A DNA stretch of 64,000 nt from Pleomorphomonas sp. NRK KF1 (GCF_023721755.1 NZ_JAMDLH010000006.1:248001-312000); one strand, 5' to 3'; numbered from the stretch's first letter, positions 1-11,964 are shown. The notes: generated by a model from the sequence alone, not told the origin. Numbers and translations: made by a program.

Positions 1-745
1 CGGCGCGTGCCTCGCCTTCCTGCTTCTTCTTGTCGATGAGCAGCGTAAGGCGCTGGCGTTCCTCGGCGATGGAGGCGGCGTCGGCGCGAAGGCGATCGCG
101 TTCGGCGGCGGCGCGGGTCCGCTCGGCGACGAGGGCGTCGAGATCTGACTGCAGCGCCTCCGCCTCAAGGCGGATCTCGGGCAGCACGGCCCCGAGCACC
201 ACCGCGGAGCGAACTGCTTTCAGCGCATCTTCAGGGCTGACCACCAGTGCCGGCGGCGGTTGGCGGCCTATGCGCTGGGCGGTGGAGAGCACGGCGATCA
301 GCACGTCGCGGCGGGTCGCGAGCGAGGCCCGGATTCGAGCCTCGTTCTCGGCCCCGCGAGCGAGACGCTCTTCACTGTCGGTGATCGATTGCTCGAGCGC
401 CTGAACACGGGCGGCGGAGGTCACGAGTTGGTCGTGGAGCGCCTGCTGATCGCGCGAGAGGCTGGCAATTTCGGCCGCGATTTCCGCCTGCTTTTCCGCA
501 GACAACTCCATGGCGTCGCGGAGTTTGGCAAGCTCTTGATCCTTCAATGCCCGCTCGGCCTGCGCTTGCTCGGAGCCGCCGGCAATGCCGGAGAGAGACG
601 CCGGACGCATCAACTCGGTTGCCGGCGCAAAGGCCGTCGCCTCTGCCGGCAAACCATCCTGGGAAACGGCATGACCGGGCAACGCCGCCAGAAGGGCGGC
701 GAGGACGAGGCGGCGGGTTCCGGAACGTCGCGTTTCGAGCGGCAT
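1..745 (-). CDS. EnvC-like murein hydrolase activator (3' end outside window)
   Basis: N-terminal 248 residues of a secreted EnvC-type protein, which activates periplasmic amidases for septal peptidoglycan splitting. An alanine/leucine-rich signal peptide (about residues 10-28, ending near AVSQD) is followed by long heptad-rich helices (coiled coil). The stretch RQPPPALVVSPEDALKAVRS is typical of the family. An in-frame TAG lies upstream and there is no other start between, so the ATG at 745 is well supported. The C-terminal LytM/M23-like domain lies beyond base 1. It is the last gene of the minus-strand run after rlmH, its usual alphaproteobacterial position. Confidence 0.85.
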   Translation of the reverse strand, partial: MPLETRRSGTRRLVLAALLAALPGHAVSQDGLPAEATAFAPATELMRPASLSGIAGGSEQAQAERALKDQELAKLRDAMELSAEKQAEIAAEIASLSRDQQALHDQLVTSAARVQALEQSITDSEERLARGAENEARIRASLATRRDVLIAVLSTAQRIGRQPPPALVVSPEDALKAVRSAVVLGAVLPEIRLEAEALQSDLDALVAERTRAAAERDRLRADAASIAEERQRLTLLIDKKKQEGEARA

Positions 746-845
746 GGACGGGATGAGCTGTCCGGTGGCGGTACGGTCGAGCGGTTGACCCTATCGGTCT
801 TTCCGTTAACGCTCCGTCAACCAAGGATGACGAGACGTCGGCGGG

Positions 846-1328
846 TCAGGCGCGGTGATAGGGGTGGCCGCTCAAAATGGTAACCGCACGATAGACCTGC
901 TCTGCGGCGAGAATGCGGACGATCTGGTGCGGCCAGGTCAGCCGGCCAAAGGAAATGCGATGGCCGGCGCGAGACAGGAGTTCCTGGCCGTGACCGTCGG
1001 GTCCGCCGATCATCAGAACGGCGTTCGGTGTGCCACGGTCGCGCGCTTCACCCAGCATCTCCGCGAATCGCTCGGAGGTTGGCGACTCGCCGCGCTCGTC
1101 GAGGGCGATCAGAAGCGCGCCCGGCGGCAGGTCCGCAAGCAGGCCGCGTGCCTCCTCCTCCTTGCGCTGCATCGCTTCGCGCGCTCGGCTTTCGATGATT
1201 TCGCGGGCGGTGACCGAGGAAAAACCAATGGCTCGTCCGGCCTTGTCGGCACGATCGAGGTAGCGGTCGGCCAGCTCGCGCTCGGGACCGGCCTTCAGTT
1301 TTCCAACGGCGTGAATGGCGATGCGCAT
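846..1328 (-). CDS. rlmH: 23S rRNA (pseudouridine1915-N3)-methyltransferase RlmH
   Basis: A 160-residue SPOUT-class methyltransferase that modifies pseudouridine 1915 in helix 69 of 23S rRNA. The start MRIAIHAVGKLK and the C-terminal end YRAVTILSGHPYHRA match the family, and LMIGGPDGHG is the SAM-binding knot loop. A start eight codons upstream is open, but family alignment favours 1328. It lies 164 bp downstream of rsfS, a common pairing. Length is normal (about 155-160 aa). Confidence 0.95.
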   Translation of the reverse strand: MRIAIHAVGKLKAGPERELADRYLDRADKAGRAIGFSSVTAREIIESRAREAMQRKEEEARGLLADLPPGALLIALDERGESPTSERFAEMLGEARDRGTPNAVLMIGGPDGHGQELLSRAGHRISFGRLTWPHQIVRILAAEQVYRAVTILSGHPYHRA

Positions 1329-1492
1329 GGGTTTCTTCTGGTTCGGGCGCACGCCTGACCGGCGGGGCCAGCGGCCCCGCGTACCGGGGTCATCGAGAAG
1401 GGGCCGCTACCCAGGGAAACGCGGCATTGAAGAACGGACGGATCCGTCCAAGGCGTTCGCCGCCTGGGAAGGCTGAACCTTCAGGCCGTTCG

Positions 1493-1912
1493 TCAGCGGC
1501 GGCCGCTCGTTGGCGCCGGATCTGGCGCCCACATCTTTTCGAGATGATAGAACTCGCGCACTTCCGGGCGGAAGACGTGAACGATGATCGATCCCGCATC
1601 GATCAGCACCCAGTCGCAAGCCGGTTGGCCTTCGACTGCGACGGTGCCGAAGCCGGCATCCTTCAGGTCTTTCACCAGATGATCGGCGATGGCTCCGACG
1701 TGGCGGCTGGAACGACCCGTGCAGACCACCATGTGGTCGGCGATCGGTGTTTTGGCGGCGACGTCGATGTCGACGACATCCTCGGCCTTGGCATCGTCAA
1801 GGCTGGCGAGAATCGTGTCGAGCAGGGATCGCGGGGAAGGGGTGGCATCGCCGGAGAACGCGGCGACGTCGGCAAACGGATTGGCGCTGAAGGCGCCCTC
1901 GGTGAAGGGCAT
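1493..1912 (-). CDS. rsfS: Ribosomal silencing factor RsfS
   Basis: A 139-residue member of the Iojap/RsfS family, which binds L14 on the 50S subunit and blocks subunit joining when nutrients are scarce. Family motifs visible are KAEDVVDIDV, the DHMVVCTGRSSRHV core, CDWVLIDAGSIIVHVF and REFYHLEKMW. About 25 N-terminal residues precede the conserved fold, as is common in Rhizobiales. It sits between nadD and rlmH, the classical neighbourhood. Confidence 0.95.
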   Translation of the reverse strand: MPFTEGAFSANPFADVAAFSGDATPSPRSLLDTILASLDDAKAEDVVDIDVAAKTPIADHMVVCTGRSSRHVGAIADHLVKDLKDAGFGTVAVEGQPACDWVLIDAGSIIVHVFRPEVREFYHLEKMWAPDPAPTSGRR

Positions 1913-2029
1913 GCTCAGGGGTGCACCTCATGAAGTGGTCCGTTATGTCCGGCCCCATGCCGGCAATCGCGGACGAATGAAAGGATGAACCTTGATGGTG
2001 ACGTTTTCAAGATCGACCGGTACCAATGG

Positions 2030-2635
2030 CTAGGCTTGCCCTGCGGATCGGCGAAGATCGCTCGATGAGAGGGGGACCTTGACGCCGGCGATGAACACCC
2101 AGGCGGGAGGCGCTAGGTCCGGCAGCAAGGCGCCGTCGCGTTCGGCGACCCGGGCCCCGGCGAAGGTTCGGGCGGCTGGAGAAGCCAAGGCGGCAAATGT
2201 GGCCCCCGGCCGATCGACGACGGCAATGGGTACCGTCCGGGCGATTTCCCGCCATCCGCCCCACCGATGGAAGGTTGCCCAGTTGTCGGCACCGATCACC
2301 AACACGAATCGTACCGAAGGCCTCAGTTTCTTCAGTCTGCGGACAAGGTCGATGGTGTAGCGCGTTCCGAGCCGGGATTCGAGATCGGTGACGATGGCGC
2401 GCGGATGGTGTGCGACCTCCCGTACGGCGGAGAGCCTGCGGTTGACGTCCGGCAGGCCATCCGCCGACTTCAGCGGGTTTCCGGGCGTGACCAGCCACCA
2501 GATGCGGTCGAGCCGAAGCCGCTGGAGCGCCAGATGCGCAACGTGAGCGTGGCCCCGATGCGGCGGATTGAACGAGCCGCCGTAGAGACCGACGCGCATG
2601 CCGGGCAGCGTGACGGGGAGGCGGGGTGTCGTCAC
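2030..2635 (-). CDS. nadD: Nicotinate-nucleotide adenylyltransferase NadD
   Basis: A 201-residue enzyme that adenylylates nicotinate mononucleotide to deamido-NAD. The nucleotidyltransferase motif [11 protein letters not shown] is at residues 19-29, the [13 protein letters not shown] segment is the NadD core, and the VPLSSSDLR end corresponds to the ISSTxIR signature. The start used is GTG at 2635, which overlaps the proA stop codon as GTGA. The ATG at 2599 (MRVGLYGG) is the alternative. The overlap points to translational coupling with proA. Confidence 0.93.
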   Translation of the reverse strand: MTTPRLPVTLPGMRVGLYGGSFNPPHRGHAHVAHLALQRLRLDRIWWLVTPGNPLKSADGLPDVNRRLSAVREVAHHPRAIVTDLESRLGTRYTIDLVRRLKKLRPSVRFVLVIGADNWATFHRWGGWREIARTVPIAVVDRPGATFAALASPAARTFAGARVAERDGALLPDLAPPAWVFIAGVKVPLSSSDLRRSAGQA

Positions 2636-3909
2636 GGTCGCGTCTGGCCGGTTCCGCGTACGCGGTACTTGAAGGAAGTGAGTTGCTCGACGCCGACCGG
2701 GCCGCGCGCATGCATCTTGCCGGTGGCGATTCCGATTTCGGCGCCCATGCCGAACTCGCCGCCATCGGCGAACTGGGTCGAGGCGTTGTGCAGCACGATG
2801 GCCGAATCGACCCCGGCGAGGAAATGGGCCGCCGTGGCCTCATCGGCCGTGAGGATGCTGTCGGTGTGATGAGAGCCGTAGGTTTCGATGTGCTCGATGG
2901 CGGCATCGACGCCGTCGACAAGCGCCACCGAGATGATCGGCGCCAGATACTCGGTGGACCAGTCCGCCTCGGTCGCCGGAACCGCTGCCGGGAAGCGAGC
3001 GCGAACCTCATCCGTGGCTCGGATCTCGCAACCGCGTTCGTGGAGCGCCTTCAGGATCGGCAGCAGATGACTGTCCGCCACGGCCCGATCGACGAGCAAG
3101 GTTTCGGCCGAACCGCAGACGCCGACGCGTCTCAGCTTGGCGTTGACCGTCACATTGACGGCCATGTCGAGGTCAGCCGCCTTGTCGACGTAGACGTGGC
3201 AGATGCCCTCGAGATGGGCGAACACCGGAACGCGCGCTTCGGCCTGTACGCGGGCGACCAGGCTTTTGCCGCCGCGCGGCACGATGACGTCGATCGAACC
3301 ATCGAGGCCGGTCAGCATTTCGCCGACGGCGGCGCGATCCTTGACCGGCACCAGTTGGATGGCATCTTCGGGCAGGCCTGCGGTGCGAAGACCGGCGGCG
3401 AGCGCGGCAAGGATCGCCTGCGAGGAACCAAGCGAATCTGAGCCGCATCGCAGGATGGCCGCGTTGCCCGCCATCAGGCTGAGGGCACCGGCATCGGCCG
3501 TTACGTTGGGCCGGCTCTCGAAGATGATGCCGATGACACCGAGCGGTGTGGCCACGCGCTCGATGGCAAGGCCATTCGGCCGGGTCCAGGACGCCAGCAC
3601 GCGGCCGACGGGGTCGGGCAGGGCGGCGATCTCTTCCAACGCCTTGGCAATGGCCTCCACCCGCCCCGGATCGAGTGTTCCCCGGTCGAGGAAGGAGGCG
3701 GCGGCGCCGTTTTCCTTCATGGCTGCCACGTCGATGGCGTTGGCCTTGAGTATGTCATCCCGCCGTGCGCGCACTTCGGCGGCCATTGCGACGAGAGCGG
3801 CTGCCTTCTGTTTTCCGGAGGCGCCGGCCAGACGGCGAGCCGCCATGCGGGCACGTCGGCCGATATCGGCCATCAGGTCGTGAACGGAAACGTCGGTCAA
3901 TGCGGTCAT
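2632..3909 (-). CDS. proA: Gamma-glutamyl phosphate reductase ProA
   Basis: A 425-residue NADPH-dependent reductase, second step of proline synthesis: gamma-glutamyl phosphate to glutamate semialdehyde. It has an aldehyde-dehydrogenase fold. The catalytic cysteine is Cys265 in [11 protein letters not shown], and [13 protein letters not shown] and PRGGKSLV are the cofactor and substrate regions. The ATG at 3909 has a GGAG box 8 nt upstream and lies 2 bp after the proB stop codon, so the two are one operon. Confidence 0.97.
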   Translation of the reverse strand: MTALTDVSVHDLMADIGRRARMAARRLAGASGKQKAAALVAMAAEVRARRDDILKANAIDVAAMKENGAAASFLDRGTLDPGRVEAIAKALEEIAALPDPVGRVLASWTRPNGLAIERVATPLGVIGIIFESRPNVTADAGALSLMAGNAAILRCGSDSLGSSQAILAALAAGLRTAGLPEDAIQLVPVKDRAAVGEMLTGLDGSIDVIVPRGGKSLVARVQAEARVPVFAHLEGICHVYVDKAADLDMAVNVTVNAKLRRVGVCGSAETLLVDRAVADSHLLPILKALHERGCEIRATDEVRARFPAAVPATEADWSTEYLAPIISVALVDGVDAAIEHIETYGSHHTDSILTADEATAAHFLAGVDSAIVLHNASTQFADGGEFGMGAEIGIATGKMHARGPVGVEQLTSFKYRVRGTGQTRP

Positions 3910-3911
3910 GG

Positions 3912-6249
<2,338 letters not shown>

Positions 6250-6304
6250 TTAGAGCATCGCGCGGCGAAAATGAACGGATTTTTGGCTTAGGCAGGCTGG
6301 AACG

Positions 6305-6907
6305 TCACGGTCGCCACGGTCGGACGGCGTGGCGCGCGCGCGTAAGACGCGTGTCGACATGATTGAGCAGACGCTCCTCGATCAGGGAGGGACGGCGGCT
6401 CATGCCGATAATCTCGAAGCCCTGACGGGCCTGGATGGCAAGCGAGGCGATGTTGCCCTCGAAGGCGCCTGCGATGATGGCGTCGACATCGAGTTCGGCG
6501 TAGGCCCAGGCAAGCGTTGCCTCGACCGCTTCGCTCATCACGCCATTCCCCCAAAAGGGGCGGCCGAGCCAGAAGCCGATCTCCGGTCGGGTGTCCAGGC
6601 TATGCAGGGCGACGATGCCTCGCACAATGGCGCGATCGTCGCCGCGCAGCACGATGCCGAGCGTCGTTGCCGTCCCAAGGCTGGACGTGGCGCAACACTG
6701 GCTGATGAAGGCGGTCGCGTCCTCGACGGTGAAGGGGTGGGGCACGCGGACAAGCCAGCGCGCAACCTCGATATCGTCGAGATAGGTGGCGACTGCCTCG
6801 GCGTCGACCGGTTCGAGCGGTCGAAGAACCAGACGACCGGTCTCTATGCGCGGAGAGAGAGCCGAGCGCGGCCGCCAAGAGCCTAAGGCACCGGAAAGCA
6901 GTTTCAT
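6305..6907 (-). CDS. GNAT family N-acetyltransferase
   Basis: A 200-residue RimJ/RimL-type acetyltransferase. The opening IETGRLVLRPLEPVDAEAVATYL is typical of that branch. The acetyl-CoA loop is degenerate but present (FWLGRPFWGNGVMSEAV), followed by the NIASLAIQARQGFEIIG helix. The start at 6907 (MKLLSGALG) is preferred over an upstream start at 6982 because the extra 25 residues lack family character. One of two GNAT genes inserted between rpmA and obgE, a known alphaproteobacterial arrangement. The substrate is unknown. Confidence 0.85.
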   Translation of the reverse strand: MKLLSGALGSWRPRSALSPRIETGRLVLRPLEPVDAEAVATYLDDIEVARWLVRVPHPFTVEDATAFISQCCATSSLGTATTLGIVLRGDDRAIVRGIVALHSLDTRPEIGFWLGRPFWGNGVMSEAVEATLAWAYAELDVDAIIAGAFEGNIASLAIQARQGFEIIGMSRRPSLIEERLLNHVDTRLTRARHAVRPWRP

Positions 6908-7058
6908 TCCGTACTCACTCTCTAGTGGTCCGATCCCGGCGCTCGCGTCGACGATGCAGGCCGTTGCATGAACGCGGTACATAAACCACTAGTACGCTTT
7001 GTTTCCAATGAAGACGTCGATCGGTTGATCGGTAGCCCAAGGGCCATCCGATGTCAGA

Positions 7059-7757
7059 TCAAATTCGCTCCACCGGAGCCTGAAACTCGGCGCGCCCTTC
7101 TCCCCACTCGGCTCGTTCGGCCTCGCGATCGTGAATGCGCAACGGCTCCCAGGCCCTGATACTTTCCCACGTGCTGCGATCAATGCGGAAACGGTCGATG
7201 GCTACCGCGACGCCGCTGCCGACTGCAGAGGCCAGTTCCTGCGCCACCATCTGGAAACCGCATTTCTCGATCACCCGCCGGCCCGTCTGGTTGGTAACCC
7301 GACAGGCGAACAACAATCTCTCATGCCTTTGGTGAAGAAAGGCATAATCGATCGCAGCATGGCAGGCTTCGGTCGCATAGCCCTGTCCCCAGTGACGTTC
7401 GCCGAGCCAGCAGCCGATCCAGCCGGGGCCGATGCGCCCATGCATGTCGAGCGTCAGAACGCCGATGGGTGTCGGCGCCGCGTCGAAGCCCTTGCGGCAG
7501 ATGAGATGACGCTGACCACGCGGATCGACCGGCTCGGCGAGCCAGGCGCGCGCATGCTCGATGCGATAGGGGTAGGGCATGCCGACGAGGTTGCGGGCAA
7601 CCGCGGCCGAGTTGGCGAGCCGGGAGATCGTCTCGGCATCTTCGTCTGTTGGCGGTCTCAGAATGAGCCGTCGCGTCTCAATGGCTGGCCTTACCGCTGC
7701 CATCAACGGCCAGCCGCAGGGACTGTCAGGTTCTTCGGTCTCGCTCAGCTCCGACAT
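7059..7757 (-). CDS. GNAT family N-acetyltransferase
   Basis: A 232-residue second RimJ/RimL-like acetyltransferase. The N-terminal motif IETRRLILRPPTDEDAETI, the acetyl-CoA-binding segment CWLGERHWGQGYATEA and the RVTNQTGRRVIEKCGFQ motif are all present. The ATG at 7757 (MSELSE) is preceded by a purine-rich GAGGAGAG stretch; a TTG seven codons upstream is also open. It is probably a tandem paralogue of the gene at 6305. The family often acetylates ribosomal protein N-termini, which would suit the location, but that is inference. Confidence 0.85.
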   Translation of the reverse strand: MSELSETEEPDSPCGWPLMAAVRPAIETRRLILRPPTDEDAETISRLANSAAVARNLVGMPYPYRIEHARAWLAEPVDPRGQRHLICRKGFDAAPTPIGVLTLDMHGRIGPGWIGCWLGERHWGQGYATEACHAAIDYAFLHQRHERLLFACRVTNQTGRRVIEKCGFQMVAQELASAVGSGVAVAIDRFRIDRSTWESIRAWEPLRIHDREAERAEWGEGRAEFQAPVERI

Positions 7758-7786
7758 GGGGCTCTCCTCGCGCTCCAAATGAAATC

Positions 7787-7812
7787 AGGGGAAGTGGTGC
7801 CCCACTTCCCCT
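7787..7812 (-). terminator. Hairpin terminator downstream of rpmA
   Basis: A perfect 11-bp stem (AGGGGAAGTGG / CCACTTCCCCT) with a 4-nt loop lies between rpmA and the GNAT gene. Downstream in the minus direction comes GATTTCATTT, a weak U-tract. It probably ends or attenuates the rplU-rpmA transcript before the GNAT/obgE genes. Confidence 0.6.
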
Positions 7813-7886
7813 GTCACATCGCGCGCTGGGAGCGCGATCCGCTCGGGTCCGTGGGACGCCGGCGGGTCGCTTTCGCTCCATCCGGC

Positions 7887-8156
7887 TTACTCTGCTGCCA
7901 CCGCCGTCGGTACGACCGAGACATACACTCGGCCGTTGCTCTTCGTGGCGAAGGACACGTTGCCTTCCGTCAGGGCGAAGATCGTGTGATCGACGCCCAT
8001 GCCAACGTTGGTACCCGGGTGCCACTGGGTGCCGCGCTGGCGAATGATGATGTTGCCGGGAATGACGGCTTCGCCGCCGAACTTCTTCACGCCGAGGCGT
8101 CGACCGGCCGTATCGCGACCGTTGCGGGACGAACCGCCTGCCTTCTTATGAGCCAT
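7887..8156 (-). CDS. rpmA: 50S ribosomal protein L27
   Basis: An 89-residue L27 beginning [15 protein letters not shown], as in nearly all bacteria lacking the cleaved N-terminal extension. The [19 protein letters not shown] core is diagnostic. Its N-terminal tail reaches the peptidyl-transferase centre. It follows rplU by 112 bp on the same strand, an essentially universal pairing. Confidence 0.98.
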   Translation of the reverse strand: MAHKKAGGSSRNGRDTAGRRLGVKKFGGEAVIPGNIIIRQRGTQWHPGTNVGMGVDHTIFALTEGNVSFATKSNGRVYVSVVPTAVAAE

Positions 8157-8268
8157 TTCAGTCTCCTGTCTGTCGTATCGTCCACTGGCGGAGCCGTTCG
8201 GCGCTCGACACCTTGATGGACGGTGGTCGGGTCAGGTTCCGGCAGCAGTGAGCCGGAACGGAATTTCG

Positions 8269-8589
8269 TCAGGCGGCGTTGATCGCAGTGATCTTCACCG
8301 TGGTCAGAAGCTGCCGGTGACCGCGCTTGCGCTTGGAGTTCTGGCGGCGGCGCTTCTTGAAGGAGATCACCTTGGGGCCACGGGTCTGCTCGACCACCTC
8401 GGCGACGACGGTAGCGCCGGCAACGGTGGGGGCACCAACGGTCACGCCAGCGTCGGAACCGACGGCCAGCACTTCATCGAAGGTGACGGCGGCGCCGTCC
8501 TCAAGCTCGATCTTTTCAATGTTGAACACGTCGTCAACGGCAACCTTGTACTGCTTGCCGCCGGTCTTGATAACTGCGAACATGGTCAT
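8269..8589 (-). CDS. rplU: 50S ribosomal protein L21
   Basis: A 106-residue L21 with the start [13 protein letters not shown] and the basic block [16 protein letters not shown]. Two ATG codons lie six bases apart (8589 and 8583). The first has AAGGA at 5-nt spacing, the second the same box at 11 nt, so either may be used. It heads the minus-strand ribosomal/Obg transcript. Confidence 0.97.
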   Translation of the reverse strand: MTMFAVIKTGGKQYKVAVDDVFNIEKIELEDGAAVTFDEVLAVGSDAGVTVGAPTVAGATVVAEVVEQTRGPKVISFKKRRRQNSKRKRGHRQLLTTVKITAINAA

Positions 8590-8897
8590 GCCAGTCCTTC
8601 TTCATATGGTTCTTGGCCGCGCCGCGTCTTTCGAGCGCGCGACTGATCGACAAAACAGGATGGCCCGGACAATCGACCAGGCTCCCATTCAGCCGGCATC
8701 TCCGTACACGGAAAGGCTTCGCCGGTCAACGCCGGAAGGCCCGCGTTTCGGCCGGATGTTGGCCCGCAGATCGCCGAAAGTGTTTCCGCGCCGGTCAAAA
8801 AACCGCTACTGGACGCTTGGCACCCCCTTGCCAGAGGCTTTGCTCGCGGGTATGGTCCGCGCCGCTTTCGACCGGGATCGCATCCCAGAAGCACCGC
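8590..8897. other. Intergenic region between rplU and tRNA-Ser
   Basis: About 308 bp without a convincing gene. It must hold the promoter for rplU on the minus strand, for which I could not pick a clear -35/-10 pair, and the promoter for tRNA-Ser on the plus strand (8828-8856). A TGGCA-C5-TTGC string at 8818-8831 resembles a -24/-12 element but its spacing is one base short. Confidence 0.6.
8828..8856 (+). promoter_or_regulatory. Candidate sigma70 promoter of tRNA-Ser
   Basis: TTGCCA (8828-8833), a 17-bp spacer and TATGGT (8851-8856) end about 42 bp before the mature tRNA 5' end. Spacing is ideal and the hexamers match moderately well. Inferred from sequence alone. Confidence 0.4.
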
Positions 8898-8987
8898 GGA
8901 GAGGTGGCAGAGTGGTCGATTGCACCGCACTCGAAATGCGGCATACTCGCAAGGGTATCGGGGGTTCAAATCCCTCCCTCTCCGCCA
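8898..8987 (+). tRNA. tRNA-Ser (anticodon CGA)
   Basis: A 90-nt class II tRNA. The acceptor stem GGAGAGG pairs with CCTCTCC, the anticodon loop CTCGAAA (anticodon CGA, reading UCG) is closed by CCGCA/TGCGG, there is a long variable arm around CATACTCGCAAGGGTATC, the T-loop is TTCAAAT, the discriminator is G, and the CCA is genome-encoded at 8985-8987. Confidence 0.97.
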
Positions 8988-9105
8988 TTTTCCCTCATTG
9001 CGCTTGCAGGTCGGTCTGATCGATCGGCGGTTGATTTTCGGCTTGGCACGCTTGGTGCTTCGTCAAGGACGTTGTTGCTTCCCTCTATCGAGGATCGAAC
9101 CGTCC

Positions 9106-10077
9106 ATGGAGCCCGTCAACGGCGCCTTCGACGTCCGCCTGATGCGGACCCTTCTTCTGCTCGTGACCGAGTGCAGCGTGTCGCGCACCGCCGAGATTCT
9201 CGGCCAAACCCAGCCGACCGTCAGCCTGGCGCTGAAGCGACTGCGTGAGCTGATCGGCGATCCGATCCTGGTGCGCTCGGGCAGCTCGCTTGTGCCCACC
9301 GAGCGCGGCCTGGAGCTCAGGGCTACATTGCAGCGTCTCCTCGCTGATATCGACGCTCTTCTGGCCCCGCCACCCAGTTTCGAGCCCGAGCGGACCGAGC
9401 GGCGGTTTCGAATCGCGGCTGCCAACTGCCTGGACGCGGAGTTTTTGCCACGGATCTTCGCCCGGCTTGCCGAGGAGGCGCCGAAGGCGTCGATCGATAT
9501 TGCGACGCTGCCGGGGCATGACGACCTGATGGGCCATCTCGCCGACGGATCGCTCGATCTCGTGGTCGGCAACTGGCCACGGCCGCCGGAACAACTGCGC
9601 CTGGCGCCGCTGCTTTCCACACCGATCAAATGCGTGGTGGCCGCCGATCACCGGCTTGCCGGTACCATCGGTTCGCTCGGCATGGATCGCTATCTCGCGG
9701 AGCGACACCTGTCGCCTTCGGCCGACGTCATGAAGCAGTACAGTCCGATCGACGGGCGCCTGATGGAACTCGGGCTCAGCAGACATATCGCCGCTTCGGT
9801 GCCCGAGTATGCCATCGTTCCTCACATGCTGGCCGGTTCCGATCTGATCTTCACGACAGGAGCGCCGTTTGCCGAGCAAATGGCGCAAGGCGGCGATTTT
9901 GCCGTCATCGATGCGCCGGTCGAGTTCGGCCGCATGGACTTCTATCTGCTCTGGCATGACTGCAAGCACCATTCGCCGGCCCATATCTGGTTCCGGCATC
10001 TGGTGAAGGCCTCCGTCTCGGCGCTTCGCGATTCGGCCGATTCGGTGCCGCAGATACTGCGTGTCGCTGCCGAATGA
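9106..10077 (+). CDS. LysR-family transcriptional regulator
   Basis: A 323-residue LysR-type regulator. The winged HTH is at about residues 10-65 (TAEILGQTQPTVSLALKRLRELIGDPILVR), followed by a periplasmic-binding-like effector domain from about 95. The ATG at 9106 (MEPVNGAFDVRLMRTL) gives standard family length. It converges on the deaminase gene with a 7-bp gap, so the target may be the divergent deaminase/ABC-transporter promoter region about 600 bp downstream, but this is inference. The effector is unknown. Confidence 0.9.
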   Translation: MEPVNGAFDVRLMRTLLLLVTECSVSRTAEILGQTQPTVSLALKRLRELIGDPILVRSGSSLVPTERGLELRATLQRLLADIDALLAPPPSFEPERTERRFRIAAANCLDAEFLPRIFARLAEEAPKASIDIATLPGHDDLMGHLADGSLDLVVGNWPRPPEQLRLAPLLSTPIKCVVAADHRLAGTIGSLGMDRYLAERHLSPSADVMKQYSPIDGRLMELGLSRHIAASVPEYAIVPHMLAGSDLIFTTGAPFAEQMAQGGDFAVIDAPVEFGRMDFYLLWHDCKHHSPAHIWFRHLVKASVSALRDSADSVPQILRVAAE

Positions 10078-10084
10078 TGTCGCT

Positions 10085-10573
10085 TCAGCGGCTTGCCCAG
10101 AAAGCCCGGTGGAGCTCTGCGGCCTCGTCTTCCAGCATCGGGCCGATCACTTCGACGGTTCGCTGGCCGCTTTCCAGCACCAGCCGACAGGGCAGGTCGA
10201 GCGTCGGGTTCTCCGGGTGATTGCCGGTGATCTGCCTCAGCTTGCTTTCCGAAAGCCCATAGACGATGCGGCCAATGCCTGCCCAATAGGCAGCTCCGGC
10301 GCACATGGCGCATGGTTCAGCAGACGAATAGAGCGTGGCGTCCACCAGTTCGGCCGGTCGGAAGCGCTGCGATGCCCGTGTCGCCAATACGCGCTCGGCA
10401 TGGCCGGTCATGTCGTGATCGGGCAGATAGGCGTTGCCCTGTTCCATCAACACCGTTCCGTCGCCGCCGACCAGAATGGCGCCAAAGGGATGACTGCCGG
10501 TGTCGGCCGCCTTGGCGGCGACGGCAAAGGCGTGGCGAAGGTGGGCTTCGTGGTCGAGATCGGGAAGCGGCAT
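10085..10573 (-). CDS. Nucleoside/purine deaminase (CDA superfamily)
   Basis: A 162-residue zinc-dependent deaminase of the guanine deaminase/tRNA-adenosine deaminase family. The zinc site is visible as GHAERVLA (His ligand and proton-shuttling Glu) and SSAEPCAMCAGA (PCxxC). HPFGAILV is the substrate-loop motif. The end matches GuaD-like proteins better than TadA, so guanine or a related base is the likely substrate. The ATG at 10573 (MPLPDL) is preferred over 10597. It is transcribed divergently from the ABC transporter at 10766, with 192 bp between starts. Confidence 0.85.
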   Translation of the reverse strand: MPLPDLDHEAHLRHAFAVAAKAADTGSHPFGAILVGGDGTVLMEQGNAYLPDHDMTGHAERVLATRASQRFRPAELVDATLYSSAEPCAMCAGAAYWAGIGRIVYGLSESKLRQITGNHPENPTLDLPCRLVLESGQRTVEVIGPMLEDEAAELHRAFWASR

Positions 10574-10765
10574 GGCGGTCCGGAACAAGCAGGGCATCGC
10601 CGGCTATCTTAGCGGAGATTTCTCGTGGTCAAAGGCGTCCCGACTTGGCGTCCGCCTATAGTGTCTATTGCGGCCGTCGAATGGACGCTGCCGGTGAGAC
10701 CAATGCAAACTTCGCCAAAACAAGGGGAACAGGACCGCCTGACCGCAAGCGAAGAGGGGTTTCAC

Positions 10766-11848
10766 ATGCAGCGCTTCATTCTTAACCGTCGCCAGATGCT
10801 CGGAGGGCTCGCCGCCGGAGCCGGGCTTTCGCTCCTCGGTCCGATGGGCCGGGCTTCCGCCGCCGTTTCGGAAATCGTCTGGGCGACCTGGGACTCCAAC
10901 GGTCATCCCGAATATGTCGAGGCTTTCGAGAAGGCGACCGGCACCAAGGTCAAGTTGTCTTTCCTGTCGAGCGAGGATGCGCAGTTCGCGGCGCTGAAGA
11001 CCGGTTCGGCTTCGGACTGGGACGTCGTCAATCCGTCGCTCAACCAGGCCCGGCGCTACATCAAGGCCGGCGAGCTGATGCCGCTCGACCTCACGAAGGT
11101 GCCGAACCTTGCCCACATGTACGACGTGTTCAAGGCGACCGAGAAGGTCAAGGGCGAGGACGGCCAGACCTACGCCATCCCCTATCTCTGGGGCCTCAAC
11201 CCGATTGTCTACCGTGCGGACATCCACACCGAGGAACCGACCTACTCGACGCTGTTCGACCCGAAGTTCAAGGGACAGCTCGCCATGCGCGACTATGCCC
11301 TCGAATCGATTGCCATCGCCGCCCTGCATATCGGTATTCCGCGCGACCGCGCTTTCCTGCTCACCAGCGACGAACTCGCCGAGGTGAAGAAGGCGCTGAT
11401 CGCCCAGAAGCCCTTGCTCAGAACCTACTGGCAGACCATCGGCGATCTCACCAACCTCATCGCCACCGGCGAAGTGACGGCGGCCTTCTCCTGGCGCGTG
11501 CCCTATGACGCGCTGAAGGACAAGATGAAGGTGGCGATGGCCAAGCCGAAGGCCGGCATCATGGGCTGGTGCGACTGCTTTGCCATTCCGTCGAGCCTGC
11601 CGGATGAAAAGATCGAGACGGCCTACAAGTTCGCCGATTATCTCCTCGGTGCCGATTATGCGGCCACCATCGCCGAGATCGGCAACTACGCCACCACCTC
11701 CTCGATCATCCGCGACAAGCTGACGCCGGAGAAGCAGGAAGCCATCTTCATCGACGACCTCTCGGTCATGCAGAACTTCATGTGGCCGGAAGCCCCCGAG
11801 AACTACTCGGAGTGGCTGAAGGTCTGGAACGAGGTCAAGGCGGCCTGA
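10766..11848 (+). CDS. Polyamine-type ABC transporter substrate-binding protein
   Basis: A 360-residue PotD/PotF-family periplasmic binding protein. The N-terminus NRRQMLGGLAAGAGLSLLG is a Tat-like or Sec signal peptide ending near ASA. The mature part starts EIVWATWDSNG and has the family's DWDVVNPSLNQARRYIKAGELMPLDL region. The ATG at 10766 follows a GAAGAGGGG box; upstream in-frame codons lack signal-peptide character. It heads the operon with the ATPase and two permeases. Spermidine/putrescine specificity is the default family guess. Confidence 0.88.
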   Translation: MQRFILNRRQMLGGLAAGAGLSLLGPMGRASAAVSEIVWATWDSNGHPEYVEAFEKATGTKVKLSFLSSEDAQFAALKTGSASDWDVVNPSLNQARRYIKAGELMPLDLTKVPNLAHMYDVFKATEKVKGEDGQTYAIPYLWGLNPIVYRADIHTEEPTYSTLFDPKFKGQLAMRDYALESIAIAALHIGIPRDRAFLLTSDELAEVKKALIAQKPLLRTYWQTIGDLTNLIATGEVTAAFSWRVPYDALKDKMKVAMAKPKAGIMGWCDCFAIPSSLPDEKIETAYKFADYLLGADYAATIAEIGNYATTSSIIRDKLTPEKQEAIFIDDLSVMQNFMWPEAPENYSEWLKVWNEVKAA

Positions 11849-11964
11849 TCCATCGCCCGCGTCCTCCGCAGAAGACCATGCGGTGCGGGATTTGCTTGTC
11901 AAACGAGGTCGGGCGGGAACCGTCCGGCCTCGGAGACCAGGACGCTATATTGGTGAACAGCAGG

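Noticed and set aside
8818-8831. Possible sigma54 promoter TGGCA-C5-TTGC before tRNA-Ser
   Set aside because: The GG to GC spacing is 9 instead of 10 nt, which sigma54 does not normally tolerate, and a sigma70-like pair lies next to it.
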